Of a stretch of 10,169 nucleotides of DNA, positions 6,881 through 10,169 are shown in pieces. The stretch lies in contig JAOADS010000063.1 in NCBI GenBank assembly GCA_026417195.1, positions 1,038-11,206 of the forward strand, given 5' to 3'. Within the stretch, counting starts at the first letter, position 1. Each line of letters begins with the position of its first letter. The notes under the pieces were generated by a model. That model had not been told where the DNA came from. It saw only the letters and a list, made by a program, of their open reading frames with translations, and made no database searches. The DNA is from Ignavibacteria bacterium. Its GTDB lineage: Bacteria; Bacteroidota; Ignavibacteria; Tepidaquicellales; OLB5. The position numbers and the translations under genes were made by a program.

Positions 6881-7846
6881 TTGAAAACCAGGGTACTCAT
6901 AACAATAGGAGATATTAACGGAATAGGTCCGGAGATAATTCTTAAAACCTTAAGAAGAAAATCTGTAACATCAAAATATAACATAACCGTTATATCACCT
7001 TTAAAGGTTCTTGAATACTGGGCTGGGATAACTAAGATAGATTTTACATCTCTTGATTTCAGCCTTATAGATCTACCAGTGAGAAATCTGAAAATCAGTC
7101 CGTCAAAAAGCACAGCCATAGCAGGGAAAATATCCGCAGAGGCAATTCTGATCGGAGCTGAACTATGTATGGGTAAAACATATGACGTTCTTGTTACATC
7201 ACCCGTTTCAAAGAATTCATTAAGACTTGCATCTGTAAAATTTCCCGGACATACAGAAATGCTTGAGAAGTTAACGGGTTCATCAGCATGCATGATTATG
7301 ATTTCAGAACTTCTCCGGGTAGCACTTCTGACAAATCACCCGCCTCTGAGGAAAGTAAGCAACCTGATAACAGAAAAAAATTTCAGAAAAAAGCTTGAAA
7401 TATGTATTGAGTTCCTCATAAGAGACTTACGGCTGAAAAATCCAAGTCTGGCTGTTCTGGGCATAAATCCTCATGCCGGTGATGAAGGAGCATTAGGTAA
7501 GGAAGAATCTGAAATAATGGAACCAGTTATAAAAGAATTTAAAGCTAAATATAAAAACGTTATTATTGAAGGACCATATTCAGCTGATGGTTTTTTCGGG
7601 AGCAAAAAATACCGTGATTTTGATCTGATAGTTACTGCTTATCACGATCAGGGACTGATTCCCTTTAAAATGCTTTCCGGCTTTAAAGGAATAAATTATT
7701 CTGCCGGACTGCCTTTTGTAAGAACTTCACCAGATCACGGAACAGCATTCGAAATAGCCGGAAAAAACCTTGCTGATGAAACCAGTATGGTGCTTGCAAT
7801 TTCCATGGCTGAAAGAATACATAAAAATAAATCCCGAAGATATTGA
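6881..7846 (+). CDS. pdxA: 4-hydroxythreonine-4-phosphate dehydrogenase
   Basis: This cytosolic enzyme of the DXP-dependent vitamin B6 pathway oxidises 4-phosphohydroxy-L-threonine with NAD; decarboxylation then gives the aminoacetone phosphate used by PdxJ. The 321 residues compare with 329 in E. coli. ITIGDINGIGPEI (7-19) is the family's N-terminal glycine motif. GHTEML at 123-128 supplies the substrate residues H124 and T125. The metal-binding histidines are H153 (TNHPPLRKV), H198 (NPHAGDEG) and H255 (AYHDQG). LPFVRTSPDHGTAFEIAGK (277-295) is the family C-terminal signature. The start is TTG at 6881: an in-frame TAG at 6869-6871 leaves no upstream start, and ATG does not occur nearby. Only 1 nt separates it from the preceding stop, so translation is probably coupled. 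Its stop overlaps the next start. No pdxJ is in the window. Confidence 0.95.
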   Translation: MKTRVLITIGDINGIGPEIILKTLRRKSVTSKYNITVISPLKVLEYWAGITKIDFTSLDFSLIDLPVRNLKISPSKSTAIAGKISAEAILIGAELCMGKTYDVLVTSPVSKNSLRLASVKFPGHTEMLEKLTGSSACMIMISELLRVALLTNHPPLRKVSNLITEKNFRKKLEICIEFLIRDLRLKNPSLAVLGINPHAGDEGALGKEESEIMEPVIKEFKAKYKNVIIEGPYSADGFFGSKKYRDFDLIVTAYHDQGLIPFKMLSGFKGINYSAGLPFVRTSPDHGTAFEIAGKNLADETSMVLAISMAERIHKNKSRRY

Positions 7847-8511
7847 TCAATTTTAACAACATATCTTTCTCATATCCTTCAAAGGAACTTTTCAGAAACG
7901 TTACCTTCAGAATAGATAAGGGTGAATTCGTATTTCTTATCGGAGAAAGCGGAACAGGCAAAACAACACTTCTCAGGATGATCAACATGGAAATATTCCC
8001 TCAGGAAGGTGAGGTAATAGTATATGGTTTTAATTCAAGATTCATAAAGAAACCTGAAATACCGGTTCTGAGAAGGAAGATAGGTTTCGTATTTCAGGAC
8101 TATAAACTCCTGAATGACCGTGATGTGTTTGAAAACGTAGCATTGCCCTTATATCTTGCAGGTATGAAACCGGACTTAATTAAAAAGAAAGTTTTTAACG
8201 TGCTGAATGAAGTGGGAGTTTTTGACTCATATAAAAAATACCCTCAGGAACTCTCAGGAGGAGAACAGCAGAGAGTATCAATAGCCAGGGCGATAGTAAA
8301 TGAGCCGTATATACTTGTTGCAGACGAACCAACCGGAAATCTTGATCCCTTCGTATCATTTGAAATAATAAAACTACTTCTCAATATAAACCACAAAGGC
8401 ACAGCAGTTTTTGTAGCTACACATAACTATGAAATAGTTCGCAGATTGAGAAGCAAAAGACTGGTTCAGATAAAAGACAAGAATCTGGTTGAAGTTGTAA
8501 TAAAGGAATAA
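7843..8511 (+). CDS. ftsE: ABC transporter ATPase, FtsE-like cell-division type
   Basis: This 222-residue cytoplasmic ATPase would pair with the membrane protein FtsX to control septal peptidoglycan hydrolases. Walker A is GESGTGKT (34-41). The Q-loop region FQDYKLLNDRDVFENVALPL (84-103) is close to the FQDHHLLMDRTVYDN-type stretch of FtsE. The signature LSGGEQQRVSIARA is at 137-150, Walker B ILVADEP at 157-163 with E162 catalytic, and the H-loop H194 is in VATHN. The length matches FtsE (about 222). LolD/MacB-like exporters are the alternative, but the Q-loop stretch favours FtsE. The start is TTG at 7843. An in-frame TAA at 7828-7830 excludes any ATG upstream, and TTGA overlaps the pdxA stop by 4 nt. 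ftsX is not adjacent, so the partner must be encoded elsewhere. Confidence 0.85.
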   Translation: MINFNNISFSYPSKELFRNVTFRIDKGEFVFLIGESGTGKTTLLRMINMEIFPQEGEVIVYGFNSRFIKKPEIPVLRRKIGFVFQDYKLLNDRDVFENVALPLYLAGMKPDLIKKKVFNVLNEVGVFDSYKKYPQELSGGEQQRVSIARAIVNEPYILVADEPTGNLDPFVSFEIIKLLLNINHKGTAVFVATHNYEIVRRLRSKRLVQIKDKNLVEVVIKE

Positions 8512-8513
8512 CT

Positions 8514-8530
8514 GTTTTAAACTTTAAAAC
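8514..8530. repeat. 17-bp palindrome in the 28-nt gap before the HARE-HTH gene
   Basis: GTTTTAAA (8514-8521), a central C, then the exact reverse complement TTTAAAAC (8523-8530) form a perfect palindrome with one unpaired centre base. It ends 9 nt before the ATG of the next gene. It could be an operator or, as RNA, an AU-rich hairpin next to the ribosome-binding site. Only two of its sixteen paired positions are G or C, so chance is a real possibility. Confidence 0.4.
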
Positions 8531-8532
8531 CG

Positions 8533-8537
8533 AAGGA
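8533..8537 (+). promoter_or_regulatory. AAGGA placed unusually close to the start codon
   Basis: AAGGA ends only 2 nt before the ATG at 8540, tighter than a normal Shine-Dalgarno spacing. The HARE domain begins right at this ATG, so the start itself is well placed. The motif may work poorly or not at all. Confidence 0.35.
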
Positions 8538-8539
8538 AT

Positions 8540-9466
8540 ATGAATTTTATAGAACTTGCAGAAAAGGTAATAAGGGAAGAAAACAGACCACTGACTCAGA
8601 GTGAAATCTGGGAAATAGCTAAACTAAAAGGTTATGACAAACTGATAAACACTACCGGCAAAACTCCTTGGCAAACAATAGGAGCCAGGCTATATGTAGA
8701 TATTAGAGATAACCCTGATTCAAAATTTATAAAATTAAAATTAAAGCCTACAAAATTTTTCCTTAAGGAACTTTTCAAAGACAACAATATAATACAATTT
8801 GAGGAAGACATTTCTGAAAAGATAGATTTTGGAGCCAGAATATATAAAGAAAGAGACCTTCATAAATACCTTTCATATTTCGTTTATACCTATGGCTTCA
8901 TTTTTACAAAAACAATTTTTCATGAGGGATCAGGCAGGAGATCCTATGCCCAGTGGCTTCATCCTGATATCGTAGGAGTATATTTCCCTCTTGAGGAGTG
9001 GGAAAATGAAATACTTGACATATCAAAGGAAGTCGGAAGTACCGGAATAAAGTTGTTTTCGTATGAGCTGAAGAGAGAACTTAATTTTACCAATCTTAGG
9101 GAATCGTATTTTCAGGCTGTGTCAAACTCGTCATGGGCTAATGAAGGTTATCTGGCAGCTGCAAATATTGAAACCGATGATGAATTCAGACTGGAACTGA
9201 AACGCCTTAACAATTCTTTCGGGATAGGTATTATAAAAATTGATGTGGAAGATCCGGACTCCTCGGAAATTGTGCTGCCAGCCAGGGAGAAAGATCATGT
9301 TGACATTGAAACCATGAACAGGATAGCCCAGGTAAACAGCGGTTTTAAAGAATTCCTGAAAAGAATAAAAGCTGACCTGACAAGCAGGGAAATCAGAAAG
9401 GAAAGGTATGACAGAATATTCGGAATTGACGACTTAACATCAGGAAAAGGTTTGAAACTGAAATAA
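8540..9466 (+). CDS. HARE-HTH protein with probable PD-(D/E)xK nuclease-like C-terminal domain (HrgA-like)
   Basis: The 308-residue protein has two parts. Residues 1 to about 75 read as a HARE-HTH winged helix: NFIELAEKVIREENRPLTQS, then EIWEIAKLKG, TPWQTIGARLYVDI, and SKFIKL. This domain occurs in restriction and DNA-modification proteins, in RNA polymerase delta and in chromatin factors, and is linked to DNA recognition. Residues of about 100-275 look like a PD-(D/E)xK fold: helix, then WLHPDIVGVYF (P142, D143), a helix, then IKLFSYELKREL (E176, K178), then a helix YFQAVSNSSWANEGYLAA (190-207) and a strand GIGIIKID (228-235). D143, E176 and K178 are the candidate catalytic set. The architecture recalls HrgA/COG2958 proteins of Helicobacter restriction loci; both assignments come from pattern recognition. 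No methyltransferase or second nuclease subunit is in the window. It is the last gene of the plus-strand cluster. Confidence 0.72.
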   Translation: MNFIELAEKVIREENRPLTQSEIWEIAKLKGYDKLINTTGKTPWQTIGARLYVDIRDNPDSKFIKLKLKPTKFFLKELFKDNNIIQFEEDISEKIDFGARIYKERDLHKYLSYFVYTYGFIFTKTIFHEGSGRRSYAQWLHPDIVGVYFPLEEWENEILDISKEVGSTGIKLFSYELKRELNFTNLRESYFQAVSNSSWANEGYLAAANIETDDEFRLELKRLNNSFGIGIIKIDVEDPDSSEIVLPAREKDHVDIETMNRIAQVNSGFKEFLKRIKADLTSREIRKERYDRIFGIDDLTSGKGLKLK

Positions 9467-9527
9467 ATTTTGATTGAGATTTAATTTGAAACATAAAGGT
9501 AAGAGAAATGAAATTCAGAAAGAAATA

Positions 9528-10169
9528 TTATTCCCGCGAGATCAAAAACTTAAGTATCTTTTCCCAGTCTTTCTCAAAATCATAGCTGAATCTCTCTTCG
9601 GGACTGCAGAGGAAACCCAGCTCAAGATTGATAAGTCCTTGCTCTATCTCCCCCTTCAGCATGTTGAGTTTTGCCAGTGAAAAATACGGTTCACACCATA
9701 ACTTTCTTTTAGACACAATTTCCTGAAGATAAATCTCTGCTTCATCATAATTCCCTAACTCAATCATCGTATTTGCAATGTCAAGTATAGCACTGAAGTT
9801 ATCGGGATTAAGTTCAAGAACTTTCTTATAACTTTCAACTGAAGTCTCCAGTTTACCTAAATTATATTCAGCACCGGCTTTTGCATACCACAGTTCAGCA
9901 TTTTCGCCAAACAGTGTGATTGCCTTCTCATAATCTCTTAAAGCTTTACTGAACTCCTCAAGATGATAGTAACAGTTTCCTCTGCCGAAATATGATTCAT
10001 AATTTGAATCATCTATGCTGATAGCTTTGGAGAAGGTTTCTATAGCCTCACGGTACATTTCAAGTTGTTCATATGCATTTGCAAGATTATAAAGCGTATG
10101 AACATCTTTTCTGTAAATTGAAAGAGCTTTCTTATAATCTTCAACTGCCCTGGTGAATATACCTAAAGA
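9528..10169 (-). CDS. TPR-repeat protein, N-terminus outside the window
   Basis: The reading frame is open from the window edge to a TAA at 9528-9530, giving 213 visible residues. The Met at 10058 is internal: the codons above it continue the repeats, as in AVEDYKKALSIY and LYNLANAYEQLEM. About five 34-residue tetratricopeptide units follow one another with the usual pattern, for example AIETFSKAISIDDSNYES, ALRDYEKAITLFGENAEL, and SVESYKKVLELNPDNFSA. The last unit is degenerate and is capped by an aromatic/charged tail (FEKDWEKILKFLISRE). TPRs are protein-protein docking scaffolds, and nothing here tells the partner. Location (cytosolic or exported) cannot be judged without the N-terminus. 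It is convergent with the HARE-HTH gene, with a 61-bp gap in which no terminator hairpin is apparent. Confidence 0.85.
   Translation of the reverse strand, partial: SLGIFTRAVEDYKKALSIYRKDVHTLYNLANAYEQLEMYREAIETFSKAISIDDSNYESYFGRGNCYYHLEEFSKALRDYEKAITLFGENAELWYAKAGAEYNLGKLETSVESYKKVLELNPDNFSAILDIANTMIELGNYDEAEIYLQEIVSKRKLWCEPYFSLAKLNMLKGEIEQGLINLELGFLCSPEERFSYDFEKDWEKILKFLISRE

Noticed and set aside
6868..7293. 141-codon open frame on the minus strand
   Set aside because: It lies opposite pdxA, whose catalytic motifs are intact; the translation has no recognisable domain and no ribosome-binding site.
7683..7988. 101-codon open frame on the minus strand
   Set aside because: It is antisense to the pdxA end and the ftsE Walker A region, both clearly coding on the plus strand.
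9467..9527. Possible bidirectional terminator between the HARE-HTH and TPR genes
   Set aside because: Only a 5-bp AU-only pairing (AAATT with AATTT) was found; too weak to call.
9474..9680. 68-codon open frame on the plus strand after the HARE-HTH gene
   Set aside because: Most of it is antisense to the TPR gene, whose repeats are clear; there is no ribosome-binding site or recognisable domain.
1..10169. CRISPR array, tRNA, rRNA, transposase, integrase or phage genes
   Set aside because: No spaced direct repeats, cloverleaf-like sequence or mobile-element proteins were seen on either strand.

Overview
The window is AT-rich bacterial DNA that looks chromosomal. It most likely comes from the Bacteroidota/Chlorobi side of the FCB group, with an Ignavibacteria-like lineage the best guess. 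The main clue is the secreted protein at 5866-6879. It ends in a type IX secretion (T9SS) type A sorting domain that opens with YQNYPNPFNP, a wording typical of Ignavibacteria and relatives. Supporting clues are the OMP_b-brl_3-type TonB-dependent receptor, signal peptides ending in -SQ or -SAQ, weak or absent Shine-Dalgarno sequences at most genes, and repeated TAnnTTTG elements upstream of genes. Taxonomy is inferred from these traits, not measured.

Left part (1-4735). A minus-strand long-form isocitrate dehydrogenase (72-1526) ends in a clear intrinsic terminator. It is divergent from a TonB-dependent outer-membrane receptor (1715-4150), and the 188-bp gap between them carries a perfect 10-bp inverted repeat. 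The receptor meets a small minus-strand beta-barrel protein (4153-4614) tail to tail, with only 2 bp between the stop codons.

Middle part (4736-9466). Five plus-strand genes are packed like an operon: an M48/Ste24-like membrane metalloprotease, a secreted DUF1028 (Ntn-hydrolase-like) protein with a T9SS tail, pdxA (vitamin B6 synthesis), an ftsE-like ABC ATPase, and a HARE-HTH protein with a probable PD-(D/E)xK nuclease domain. The gaps are 11 nt, 1 nt, a 4-nt overlap and 28 nt. pdxA and the ftsE-like gene both start with TTG, and in both cases nearby in-frame stops exclude an upstream ATG. The functions do not form one obvious pathway. Envelope genes (protease, T9SS cargo, FtsE) are mixed with a cofactor gene and a DNA-targeting gene, so co-transcription is better supported than a shared task.

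Right edge (9528-10169). A minus-strand TPR-repeat protein converges on the HARE-HTH gene and runs off the window, so its N-terminus is missing.

No tRNA, rRNA, CRISPR array, insertion sequence or integrase was seen, and no gene-free stretch reaches 300 bp. The most unusual items are the orphan HARE-HTH/nuclease-like protein with a 17-bp palindrome just upstream, and the exported DUF1028 protein. Nothing here amounts to a clearly new multi-gene system.
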